DNA of 7,708 nt from Syntrophomonadaceae bacterium (GCA_029907055.1 JARYMO010000064.1:1-7708); one strand, 5' to 3'. Counted from the first letter of the stretch, positions 1 to 5,027 are shown. Notes: generated from the letters alone by a model not told the origin. Translations and numbers: made by a program.

Positions 1-92
1 CGACCGGAGTGGCCAAGGCCTTCATCGACTTCGTGCTGAGCGACGAGGGACAGGCTATCCTGGGCGAAGAAGGCGCCGTTCCGGTCAAGTAA
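1..92 (+). CDS. ABC transporter solute-binding protein, C-terminal end only
   Basis: The last 29 codons of a plus-strand gene enter from the left edge in the frame that ends at TAA 90-92. The visible tail, with the stretch AKAFIDFVLSDEGQAIL followed by GAVPVK, matches the C-terminal helix of type II periplasmic binding proteins. In that group (phosphate PstS, molybdate/tungstate ModA/WtpA and relatives) the phrase 'A-x-A-F-x-D-F-x-L-S-x-E-G-Q' is common. The protein would sit outside the membrane and pass its ligand to an ABC permease encoded by neighbours, probably outside the window. The binding pocket is not visible, so the substrate (phosphate, molybdate, tungstate or other) cannot be assigned. 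No permease or ATPase gene follows, so this looks like the last transporter gene of its operon or a separate binding-protein gene. Confidence 0.75.
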   Translation, partial: TGVAKAFIDFVLSDEGQAILGEEGAVPVK

Positions 93-167
93 CACCGGCG
101 CAACCTGACACCAACGCGCCTGCCCCACCGGCAAGGCACTGAGCCTCCACCGGCCGTGACCCAGGGA

Positions 168-209
168 GGGGGCCCCGCGGGGCCCCCGCGGGCACGGACC
201 AGCCGTGCC
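168..209 (+). terminator. Two adjacent GC hairpins after the binding-protein gene
   Basis: Bases 168-187 form a perfect 20-base palindrome, gggggccccgcggggccccc. Directly after it, ggcacgg (191-197) pairs with ccgtgcc (203-209) around a 5-base loop. No T-tract follows, so this is not a canonical intrinsic terminator. It could end or protect the 3' end of the binding-protein transcript, or form a structured leader for the small gene at 292. The remaining bases from 93 to 291 hold no other gene or clear promoter that I can see. Confidence 0.4.
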
Positions 210-291
210 GGGACGGGTAATGCGCGAGGGGGAATTCTCCGATACCTGTAGACAGCGGTAGGGCCGAGCGCGACGAGAAAGGAGGTGCGGC

Positions 292-414
292 ATGACCAGG
301 GAGCAGATTGACGAGATCCTCAAGAGCATCGGGCTGGAACGGATTGACCCCCACGAGGGCAACCAGCCGGTGCCCAGGCCGGAAACCCTGCAGGAACTCC
401 TGGCCCTGAGGTAG
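292..414 (+). CDS. Small 40-residue protein of unknown function
   Basis: An ATG at 292 opens a 40-codon frame ending at TAG 412-414. A near-consensus ribosome binding site, aaaggaggtg (278-287), sits four bases before the ATG. About 87% of codons end in G or C, as expected of real genes in this GC-rich genome. The peptide starts MTREQIDEILKSIGLERI, which should form an amphipathic acidic helix. A Pro-rich turn (PVPRP, about residues 27-31) and a second short helix (ETLQELLAL) follow. There is no signal peptide, membrane segment or cysteine. A strong intrinsic terminator starts on the last base of the stop codon, so this is the final gene of its transcript. I do not recognise the family. It could be a small partner protein, a leader peptide, or a remnant of a longer gene. 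The good ribosome binding site, codon use and abutting terminator argue for a translated gene. Confidence 0.65.
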   Translation: MTREQIDEILKSIGLERIDPHEGNQPVPRPETLQELLALR

Positions 415-453
415 AAGAGCCGTCACGATTGAGCTGACGGCTCTTCCCGTTTT
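414..453 (+). terminator. Strong intrinsic terminator of the small gene
   Basis: A perfect 12-bp stem pairs gaagagccgtca (414-425) with tgacggctcttc (435-446) around a 9-base loop, followed by ccg and TTTT (450-453). This is a standard Rho-independent terminator on the plus strand, and its stem begins at the last base of the TAG stop. The stretch 454-616 beyond it holds no gene or structure I can support. Confidence 0.88.
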
Positions 454-616
454 CCATTCCCACTTGCCCTCCCCAACCGCTCTCCCCTGCCTGCGCGGCC
501 TCCCGACCCCCGTTGCAGGCCGGTTGCGCGGAGCACGCCCTGGGTTCCTTCCTGAAGCGAAGCGCGCGGCCCCTGGCATCACTGCCCGGGGTAAGAGGTC
601 ATCCTTGGTCCCCCTG

Positions 617-647
617 CTGAAACAAAAAGAGCGTCCCCTTGTTTCAG
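617..647. repeat. 31-base palindromic element overlapping the flavoprotein stop codon
   Basis: ctgaaacaa (617-625) pairs perfectly with ttgtttcag (639-647) around a 13-base centre that reads ggggacgctcttt on the minus strand. The flavoprotein stop codon (644-646) lies inside the right arm. No T-tract follows the stem on the minus strand, so it is a weak terminator candidate. From memory, elements built from GAAACA arms around a GGGGACG-N-TCTTTT core recur in many copies in Clostridia genomes, so this may be one copy of a dispersed REP-like palindrome. Only one copy is visible here. Confidence 0.45.
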
Positions 648-1219
648 GGTGAGAGGCGGGGAAGCAGCCAGGCCATGTGCTGTCCCAGCGTACGCATGGT
701 GCGAATGCCTTCGAGGTCGCTGTCCACGTCGCCCGGCAACAGCCCGATGCCCATGTTCCAGTAGTTCGACCCCACCACGATCATCTGGCTGATAAGGAAG
801 AAGTGGTTGATGGTGTCGAAGGCGTGGATGGCACCACCGCGCCGGACCGCGACCACCGCAGCCCCCGGCTTACGCGCGAACATTCCACCGTTGGCCAGCG
901 CTACCATTCCCGCCCGCTCCATCAAGGCCTTCAGCGAAGCGCTCACGTCGGCGAAGTAGGTGGGTGAGGCGAGGATGATGCCATCGGCCTCGTCCATCTT
1001 GGCGATGAACTTGTTGACGGTATCGCTGGTCACCGCGCAGCGACGGTCCTTGTTCTCGTGGCATCTCATGCACCCCCGGCAGCCAGGCACGGTTCGTCCG
1101 GCCAGCTGTAGGAGCTCCGTTTCAATGCCGGCCTTCCGCAGTTCCTCGAATACGACCCCCACCAGGCGAGCGGTATTGCCGTCACGGCGGGCGCTTCCGT
1201 TGATTGCCACAACCTTCAT
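644..1219 (-). CDS. Flavodoxin-like NADPH-dependent FMN reductase, probable iron-sulfur flavoprotein
   Basis: A 191-residue cytoplasmic flavoprotein that probably binds FMN and passes electrons between a small donor and an unidentified acceptor. Residues 1-16 (MKVVAINGSARRDGNT) form the first beta strand and the Ser/Thr/Gly-rich phosphate loop for FMN. SPTYFADVS (85-93) is the second FMN contact loop typical of the NADPH-dependent FMN reductase family. C47, C50, C53 and C61 form a C-X2-C-X2-C-X7-C pattern. This matches the compact cysteine motif that holds a 4Fe-4S cluster in iron-sulfur flavoproteins of anaerobes; cluster binding is inferred. I chose the ATG at 1219 because the family's first strand begins there and AGGGGG lies about 10 bases upstream. 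An in-frame extension to 1273 has no family match or ribosome binding site. The gene is monocistronic. Redox partner and substrate are unknown. Confidence 0.85.
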   Translation of the reverse strand: MKVVAINGSARRDGNTARLVGVVFEELRKAGIETELLQLAGRTVPGCRGCMRCHENKDRRCAVTSDTVNKFIAKMDEADGIILASPTYFADVSASLKALMERAGMVALANGGMFARKPGAAVVAVRRGGAIHAFDTINHFFLISQMIVVGSNYWNMGIGLLPGDVDSDLEGIRTMRTLGQHMAWLLPRLSP

Positions 1220-1598
1220 CGCTGCGCATCCCCCTGTCCTCAGCCTGGGGCGACGTGCGTTGCCCCTGATCATGATTCGACTGCGCCGCCTCCATTCCTG
1301 CCGCCCGCGGGCCCCTTGGCGCCCATTGCGCCCCCGTCTCGTTCGGATAATTAACCGTAATGTCTATACGGTCACCTACCTGCGAGGTCAAGGCGCGTGC
1401 CGCCTGGCCCCTCACCCGTCCTGCCCCCGGTCCCCTCCGGCCACCGGGGCTGGACTCCCGGTCGGTGGGCCGGCCCCGTGCTCACCCGGGGCGCACGCCC
1501 CTGCCTCGAGCGTTGCCGGCGGCGGCGGAAAACAGGAAGACCTACCCTATCGGCGGGGAGACGGAAGAGGTACACTGGAAGCGGGAGGAGGGGACACC
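1220..1598. other. Gene-free divergent intergenic region
   Basis: This stretch separates the divergently transcribed flavoprotein and hemolysin III genes. I see no gene in it. A 20-base hairpin (1247-1266, arms ggggc/gcccc plus inner pairs) lies in the flavoprotein leader. The only AT-rich island, 1346-1370, carries the dyad described separately. A GC-rich inverted repeat, ccccggt (1425-1431) with accgggg (1443-1449), lies further right. Promoters for both genes must be in or near this region, but none has convincing -35 and -10 boxes. Confidence 0.5.
1354..1372. promoter_or_regulatory. 19-bp inverted repeat, candidate operator
   Basis: ACCGTAATGTCTATACGGT has perfect 6-base arms (ACCGTA/TACGGT) around a 7-base centre and lies in the only AT-rich patch of the divergent region. 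On the minus strand a partial -35 (GTGACC) abuts one arm and TAATTAT abuts the other, so the dyad would fill the spacer of a poor flavoprotein promoter. MerR-family activators bind this kind of site. The promoter boxes are weak and no MerR gene is visible, so the assignment is tentative. Confidence 0.35.
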
Positions 1599-2246
1599 GT
1601 GAAGAAGTGGTGGGCCATGAGGCAGCCCGTCAACACCTGGACGCACTTCGTCACCTTTCTGGCCGCGCTGGTGGGCATGGTTGCCCTGCTGGTGCTGAGC
1701 CGCGGCAGTGCGTCCGCACTGATTACCATGAGCATCTACGGGAGCAGCGTCATCCTGCTCTACGGAGCCAGCTCCCTGTACCACTGGGTGAGCACCACGC
1801 CAGGGCGTCAGTTGGTGCTGCGCAAGCTTGACCACGTGGCCATCTTCCTGCTCATCGCCGGCACCTACACCCCGGTGCTGTACTACGGTCTGGAGGGCTG
1901 GTGGCGGTGGAGCATGCTGGCCGCAGTGTGGACGCTGGCAGCCACCGGCGTATTCCTCAAGCTGTGGTTCATTCATGCCCCCCGCTTCGTGTCCACCGCC
2001 TTCTACCTGGCCCTGGGCTGGCTGGCGGTGGTGCCGCTGTCCCGGTTGGTGCACACCCTGCCCGGGGAGGCTGTTGCCTTCATGGCCGCGGGTGGGGTAG
2101 CCTACACGCTGGGCGCGGTCATTTACGCGCTGCGCTGGCCGGATTTCCTCCCCGGGCGGCTGGGGTTCCACGAGGTGTTCCACCTCTTCACCAGCACCGG
2201 CTCTGTGCTGCACTTCGTGATGATGCTCTACCTGTTACCCACCTGA
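1599..2246 (+). CDS. Hemolysin III / PAQR-family membrane protein
   Basis: A 215-residue integral membrane protein of the HlyIII/PAQR family, with about seven hydrophobic segments and no signal peptide. Family landmarks appear in order: SSLYHW (58-63), carrying the first conserved His (H62); KLDHVAIFLLIAGTYTP (76-92), carrying the conserved Asp (D78); and a C-terminal HEVFHLFTSTGSVLH (191-205), giving H191, H195 and H205. These His/Asp residues form the metal site that makes PAQR proteins resemble metal-dependent membrane amidases (alkaline ceramidase-like). Length is normal. The substrate of bacterial members is unsettled, and the name 'hemolysin' is historical. I chose the GTG at 1599 because gggaggagg (1583-1591) precedes it with good spacing. 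The open frame upstream is low-complexity GC-rich sequence unlike the family. The gene stands alone, divergent from the flavoprotein and convergent with mrp. Confidence 0.88.
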   Translation: MKKWWAMRQPVNTWTHFVTFLAALVGMVALLVLSRGSASALITMSIYGSSVILLYGASSLYHWVSTTPGRQLVLRKLDHVAIFLLIAGTYTPVLYYGLEGWWRWSMLAAVWTLAATGVFLKLWFIHAPRFVSTAFYLALGWLAVVPLSRLVHTLPGEAVAFMAAGGVAYTLGAVIYALRWPDFLPGRLGFHEVFHLFTSTGSVLHFVMMLYLLPT

Positions 2247-2287
2247 GGCCCCGGGGGACAGCGCCCTTCCTGACCGGACGGCCGGGC

Positions 2288-2324
2288 GGGCAGCAAAAGA
2301 ATCCCCTGGCGGCGGGGGTTGCCC
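2288..2324. terminator. Possible terminator between hemolysin III and mrp genes
   Basis: Nested inverted repeats lie between the convergent genes. The outer arms are gggca (2288-2292) and tgccc (2320-2324). The inner arms are aatcccc (2300-2306) and gggggtt (2314-2320). Read on the minus strand the inner stem (one mismatch) is followed by CTTTTG, a weak match to an intrinsic terminator for mrp. On the plus strand it pairs better but has no T-tract. The region 2247-2388 holds no gene. Confidence 0.4.
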
Positions 2325-2380
2325 ACGCCAGGCCAGGGGCAGGCCTTGGTAAGGAGGTTGTGGCCCTGGGCCTTTGGCTG

Positions 2381-2401
2381 CGCCGGCATCAGGTGCCGGC
2401 G
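2381..2401. repeat. Perfect hairpin with the mrp stop codon in its loop
   Basis: cgccggca (2381-2388) and tgccggcg (2394-2401) form a perfect 8-bp stem with loop tcagg. The mrp stop codon (2389-2391) is in the loop. No T-tract follows on either strand. It may help stabilise the mRNA 3' end, or be chance in GC-rich sequence. Confidence 0.4.
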
Positions 2402-3225
2402 GTGGCCATCAGTTCTCCGGCCAGTCGCCGTGCGATGCCGGCCAGCGGGTTGGGGTCGATTTCCTCGATGCGACCCTGGTCAATGCGACGCAACAGGTCC
2501 GGGTTCCACGGCAGGCTGCCAAGCCAGGCGATGCCCATGGCGGCCGCGGTTTCCCGGCCCAGGCTGGGCCCGAATATCTCCATCTCCGTGCCGCAGTGCG
2601 GGCACTGGACGCTGCTCATGTTCTCGATCAGGCCCAGCACGCGGGTCCCGATCTTCTGGGTCATCTTGACGGATTTCTTCACTACCATTGACGCCAGCTG
2701 CTGCGGCGAGGTGACGATGACCACCCTCGACACCGGCAGGCTCTGCAGGACCGTCAGGGGTACGTCTCCCGTCCCCGGAGGCAGGTCGACCAGCATGAAA
2801 TCCACCTCGCGCCAGTCGGTTTCACCCCAGAACTGTTTCACCGCCCCCGCCAGCAGCGGCCCCCGCCACACCACGGGGTCATCCTCCTGGGGCAGCATGA
2901 GGTTGATGGACATCACCCGGATGCCCGTTGCGGTTTCCGCCGGCTGCAGGCCGTATGGAGTCACCCCGGGTTGTCCGCGCAACCCAAACGCGCGGGGCAC
3001 GCTGGGGCCGGTGATATCAGCATCCAGGATGGCCACCGAATACCCCAGGCTGCGCAGGCTCATCGCCAGGAGGCCGGTGACGGTGGACTTGCCCACCCCG
3101 CCCTTGCCGCTCATCACTGCCACCACGTGCTTGACATCGTTGAAACATCCCAGCAGGGCGTCTTCGACGGACCTGCCCGCCTCGGCAACCCCCTGCTGGC
3201 CACCGCCTGTCCGTTCCTCCACCAT
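2389..3225 (-). CDS. mrp: Mrp/NBP35-family iron-sulfur cluster carrier ATPase
   Basis: A 278-residue cytoplasmic P-loop NTPase of the Mrp/ApbC/NBP35 family, which holds a labile 4Fe-4S cluster at a dimer interface and passes it to apo-proteins. The deviant Walker A SGKGGVGKST (39-48) has both lysines of the MinD/Mrp class. DADITGPSVPR (68-78) is the family switch segment, and DLPPGTGD (147-154) is the Walker B region. CPHC (208-211) is the C-terminal CxxC that bridges the cluster. The Cys-rich N-terminal segment found in some relatives is absent: the only Cys before Walker A is C27. I chose ATG 3225, but a GTG at 3282 in the same frame, only 15 bases after the upstream stop, would add 19 residues. 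Neither start has a strong ribosome binding site. The gene directly follows the DUF134 regulator and is almost certainly co-transcribed with it. Confidence 0.93.
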   Translation of the reverse strand: MVEERTGGGQQGVAEAGRSVEDALLGCFNDVKHVVAVMSGKGGVGKSTVTGLLAMSLRSLGYSVAILDADITGPSVPRAFGLRGQPGVTPYGLQPAETATGIRVMSINLMLPQEDDPVVWRGPLLAGAVKQFWGETDWREVDFMLVDLPPGTGDVPLTVLQSLPVSRVVIVTSPQQLASMVVKKSVKMTQKIGTRVLGLIENMSSVQCPHCGTEMEIFGPSLGRETAAAMGIAWLGSLPWNPDLLRRIDQGRIEEIDPNPLAGIARRLAGELMATAGT

Positions 3226-3297
3226 CTGCGTGTACCCGCCTTTCCAAAGGTCGTGCGGCCGCGTGGTCGGCCGCCTGGTCACCCCGTTCCACCGTCT

Positions 3298-3723
3298 TCA
3301 GGCCCTGTCCCGCTCTTCTTCTCCGCCGTTGCCGGCATCTGCCTCGCTCAGCTCGCGTTCGCACCGCGGACACACGGCCGTATCCGGTTGCAGCCGGTCA
3401 AAGTCGCATCGCGGGCAGCGGTGCGCGTCCGCCGCCAGGTCATAGCTGCCCCCCTCGATGCGCAGTGCTTTGCCGTCCACCAGGACTTCGGCGATCTTGC
3501 GCCGGGCGTCCACCAGGATGCGCTGGAAGGTGGGCCGTGACACTCCCATCCGCTCGGCGCAGTCCTCCTGGTCGAGGCCCAGCAGGTCCTTGAGGCGGAT
3601 GGCTTCCATCTCTTCGACCTTCAGCAGCACTTCCTCCAGTTCCCGCGCCGGGATCCCGGCCGGCTTGAAATAGGCGCACAGGGGTACGAACCCCACCCTG
3701 CGCCGCTTGGGATATCGCGGCAC
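3298..3723 (-). CDS. DUF134-family HTH DNA-binding protein with C-terminal zinc ribbon
   Basis: A 141-residue predicted DNA-binding protein of the DUF134 family. The N-terminus (RYPKRRRVGFVPLCAYFKP) and the block LEEVLLKVEEMEAIRLKDLLG (29-49) are characteristic of the family. DQEDCAERMGVSRPTFQRIL (51-70) is a sigma70 region 4-like helix-turn-helix with SRPTFQR as the recognition helix. DGKALRIEGG (83-92) closes the domain. A short tail adds two CPRC knuckles (C103/C106 and C118/C121) with 11 residues between them, suggesting a zinc ribbon, then an acidic end. I chose GTG 3723 because ggaggaacaacg precedes it and the protein then starts MPRYPK, as the family does. DUF134 genes often sit beside mrp, as here. 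A role in controlling Fe-S cluster or metallocofactor genes is plausible but unproven. The near-palindrome in its own promoter is a natural candidate target. Confidence 0.9.
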   Translation of the reverse strand: MPRYPKRRRVGFVPLCAYFKPAGIPARELEEVLLKVEEMEAIRLKDLLGLDQEDCAERMGVSRPTFQRILVDARRKIAEVLVDGKALRIEGGSYDLAADAHRCPRCDFDRLQPDTAVCPRCERELSEADAGNGGEEERDRA

Positions 3724-3768
3724 CGTTGTTCCTCCATTCCCGCGGCTGACGAGCACTCGCTCACCGCA

Positions 3769-3797
3769 ATTCTCTCACTCGAATGAGCATATGTCAA
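3769..3797 (-). promoter_or_regulatory. Sigma-70-type promoter of the DUF134-mrp operon
   Basis: On the minus strand a perfect -35 TTGACA (plus 3792-3797) and a -10 GAGAAT (plus 3769-3774, four of six consensus) are separated by exactly 17 bases. Transcription would start about 40 bases before the GTG of the DUF134 gene, just upstream of its ribosome binding site. Confidence 0.65.
3774..3787. promoter_or_regulatory. Near-palindromic operator candidate inside the DUF134-mrp promoter
   Basis: The plus-strand sequence CTCACTCGAATGAG is symmetric at 12 of 14 positions (CTCA-N-TCGA-N-TGAG) and fills most of the spacer between the -35 and -10 boxes. A protein bound there would block RNA polymerase. 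Autoregulation by the DUF134 protein is the simplest hypothesis. Confidence 0.5.
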
Positions 3798-3808
3798 TAA
3801 CATGGTGG

Positions 3809-3840
3809 GGCCGTCACGGCGGGCAGAGCCGCAGACGGCC
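3809..3840 (-). terminator. Hairpin after tspO, likely transcript end
   Basis: ggccgtc (3809-3815) pairs with gacggcc (3834-3840), and inside it cggc (3817-3820) pairs with gccg (3828-3831), leaving a small bulge. It starts five bases after the tspO stop in the direction of transcription. There is no T-run, only ATGTTATT further on, so it is a non-canonical terminator or 3' stabiliser separating tspO from the DUF134-mrp promoter. Confidence 0.45.
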
Positions 3841-3845
3841 CGCAG

Positions 3846-4325
3846 CTAGCGGTTCAAGCGCCATATGGAGTAGTTGAGGGCCATGGCCAGGCTGACCCAG
3901 GCCAGGTAGGGGACGAGCAGGAGTGCAGCGGCGGTGCTGACGCGCAGCGAGGCCCAGATAGTGGCCAGGATGGCCAGCCAGAGGGGCACGATGACCACTA
4001 ACCCGGCCAGGGGGGACCTCAGCCCGAAGAACGCCGGTGACCACAGGGCATTGAGCACCAGCTGCACGGCGAACCAGGTCAGCGCCACTGCTACCGCGTG
4101 GCGGTGAATGCCTTGCCTCCAGAGCAGGAAAGCTGCGGATCCCATCATAGCGTACAGGGTAATCCAAACTGGGCCGAAAAGCCACTGCGGGGGAGCGAAC
4201 CACGGCTTGAGGAGCGGTTCGTACCACCCGCTGATGGCGGGGGCGGTGAACCTGGCCCCCACCAGTCCCACCAGTTCGCACCCGAGGATGCAGAGAGCCA
4301 GCAGGAACACCTCGCCCACCTTCAT
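3846..4325 (-). CDS. tspO: TspO/MBR-family membrane protein (tryptophan-rich sensory protein)
   Basis: A 159-residue protein with five predicted transmembrane helices, the bacterial counterpart of the mitochondrial translocator protein. Family members bind porphyrins and heme-like ligands and take part in stress or tetrapyrrole responses. Family blocks seen: WYEPLLKPWFAPPQWLFGPVW (34-54), LYAMMGSAAFLLW (58-70), FAVQLVLNALWSPAFFG (85-101), and VPYLAWVSLAMALNYSIW (138-155). Tryptophans cluster at the usual ligand-pocket positions. Length is normal. The ATG at 4325 is favoured over TTG 4331 and GTG 4328 because aaaggagg lies seven bases before it; the other two are too close to the ribosome binding site. 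The gene is divergent from the Fur-type regulator, with about 250 bases between them that include a structured leader, so control by metals or heme is possible but not shown. Confidence 0.92.
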   Translation of the reverse strand: MKVGEVFLLALCILGCELVGLVGARFTAPAISGWYEPLLKPWFAPPQWLFGPVWITLYAMMGSAAFLLWRQGIHRHAVAVALTWFAVQLVLNALWSPAFFGLRSPLAGLVVIVPLWLAILATIWASLRVSTAAALLLVPYLAWVSLAMALNYSIWRLNR

Positions 4326-4378
4326 CACCAACCCTCCTTTTCTTGCGCAGCCGCCGCGCCATCCCGCCCACGGCAGCC

Positions 4379-4409
4379 GCGGGTCTTCTGCAGCATGCAG
4401 AAGGCCCGC
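4379..4409. repeat. Long hairpin in the tspO leader
   Basis: gcgggtcttctgca (4379-4392) pairs with tgcagaaggcccgc (4396-4409) around a 3-base loop. The 14-bp stem has a single T-G wobble on the plus strand, which is a C-A mismatch on the minus-strand tspO mRNA. It sits about 55 bases before the tspO ATG in a leader of about 145 bases. No T-tract follows, so it is more likely leader structure than a terminator. Confidence 0.5.
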
Positions 4410-4475
4410 ACGTGTCTACCACCCGCAACCCACGCCGCTGGAGTCTCATCAGGCGAGGGCTGTCGTCTTTACTCG

Positions 4476-4484
4476 ATCATACCA
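4476..4484 (-). promoter_or_regulatory. Extended -10 promoter candidate for tspO
   Basis: On the minus strand TGGTATGAT matches an extended -10 (TGn followed by TATGAT, five of six consensus). There is no good -35 at 16-18 bases, as expected for extended -10 promoters. It predicts a start near 4469 and a leader of about 145 bases. Confidence 0.4.
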
Positions 4485-4528
4485 CGCACCCCTGCCGGCG
4501 GCGCCGCTCGATACCATCCGCTCCACAG

Positions 4529-4565
4529 GCAACCTGCAGGCGGTTGACAAACGCAACCAGGTTGC
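4529..4565. promoter_or_regulatory. Two GCAACC/GGTTG inverted repeats, candidate Fur-family operators
   Basis: GCAACC occurs at 4529-4534 and 4553-4558. GGTTG occurs at 4542-4546 and 4560-4564. The right pair is a perfect inverted repeat, GCAACC-A-GGTTGC (4553-4565), lying wholly inside the spacer of the Fur-gene promoter. The left pair has a 7-base spacer and its right arm overlaps the -35 box. The placement fits autorepression by the adjacent Fur-family protein. The sequence is unlike the classic AT-rich Fur box. Confidence 0.55.
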
Positions 4566-4571
4566 AATAAT
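4544..4571 (+). promoter_or_regulatory. Promoter of the fur-exporter operon, probably leaderless
   Basis: A perfect -35 TTGACA (4544-4549) and a -10 AATAAT (4566-4571, five of six consensus) are 16 bases apart. A start about seven bases past the -10 falls on the ATG at 4578 itself, and no ribosome binding site precedes that ATG. The transcript is therefore predicted to be leaderless. Confidence 0.65.
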
Positions 4572-4577
4572 GATCCC

Positions 4578-5018
4578 ATGGCACAGTCAGACGTCCTTCT
4601 CACTGAACTCAAGTCCCACGGCTACCGCCTGACCCGGACCCGCCGCGCCCTGCTGGACGTGTTCTGCTCCCTTACCTGCCCGGTGCAGGCCCCGGAGCTG
4701 GTGGCGATGCTGGCCGCGCTCGGGGTCCTGGTCAACAAGACCACGGTCTACCGCGAGCTCGCCTTCCTGGAGCGGGCCGGAATGGTGCACCGCGTCCTGC
4801 TGGCGGATGGTCTCACCCGCTACGAGCTGGCGCGCCAGGAACACCACCACCACCTGTTCTGCGTGCGGTGCAAGGCAGTCAGCCGCGTGTGCCTCGACGA
4901 CAGCATCTGTGCCGTCAGCGACGCCATCCGCCGCCAGTCCGGCTTCAGGACCATTGCCCATTCCATCGAGTTTTTCGGCATTTGCCCGCGCTGCGACGAG
5001 GGAGAGAGGCAGGAATAG
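4578..5018 (+). CDS. Fur-family metal-responsive transcriptional repressor
   Basis: A 146-residue cytoplasmic DNA-binding repressor of the Fur/Zur/PerR/Mur superfamily. The N-terminal winged helix runs to about residue 82. YRLTRTRRALLDVF (16-29) is the family opening, and NKTTVYRELAFLERAG (53-68) includes the recognition helix. The C-terminal dimer domain starts with HHHHLFCVRC (89-98). C95/C98 and C136/C139 (CPRC) form the structural zinc site, and the His cluster plus H128 are candidate sensing ligands. Which metal it senses cannot be read from the sequence; coupling to an exporter suggests efflux control or Mn/Zn-type homeostasis rather than plain iron uptake. The ATG at 4578 gives the usual family N-terminus. 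The stop overlaps the ribosome binding site of the exporter gene, whose ATG begins nine bases later, so the two are one operon. Confidence 0.92.
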   Translation: MAQSDVLLTELKSHGYRLTRTRRALLDVFCSLTCPVQAPELVAMLAALGVLVNKTTVYRELAFLERAGMVHRVLLADGLTRYELARQEHHHHLFCVRCKAVSRVCLDDSICAVSDAIRRQSGFRTIAHSIEFFGICPRCDEGERQE

Positions 5019-5027
5019 GAGGCGCGC

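Noticed and set aside
85..582. Minus-strand open frame of 165 codons across the left intergenic region
   Set aside because: It crosses GC hairpins and a strong plus-strand terminator, lies antisense to the small gene, has Arg/Gly/Pro-rich low-complexity content and no ribosome binding site.
960..1598. Upstream in-frame extension of the hemolysin III gene
   Set aside because: It runs antisense through the flavoprotein gene and GC-rich spacer and has no family similarity. The GTG at 1599 has a strong ribosome binding site and gives the normal family length.
1901..3445. Long plus-strand open frame of 514 codons
   Set aside because: It overlaps hemolysin III in another frame and lies antisense to mrp and the DUF134 gene. 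The composition (Ser/Arg/Pro-rich) is that of a shadow frame in GC-rich DNA.
3814..4449. Minus-strand open frame overlapping tspO in another frame
   Set aside because: No ribosome binding site, Arg-rich composition and no family motifs, whereas tspO in the same place has unmistakable family blocks.
4379..4470. Hammerhead ribozyme or known riboswitch in the tspO leader, suggested by a CTGATGAG stretch
   Set aside because: The required downstream GAAA core partner and flanking stems are missing, and I could not fit any known riboswitch consensus.
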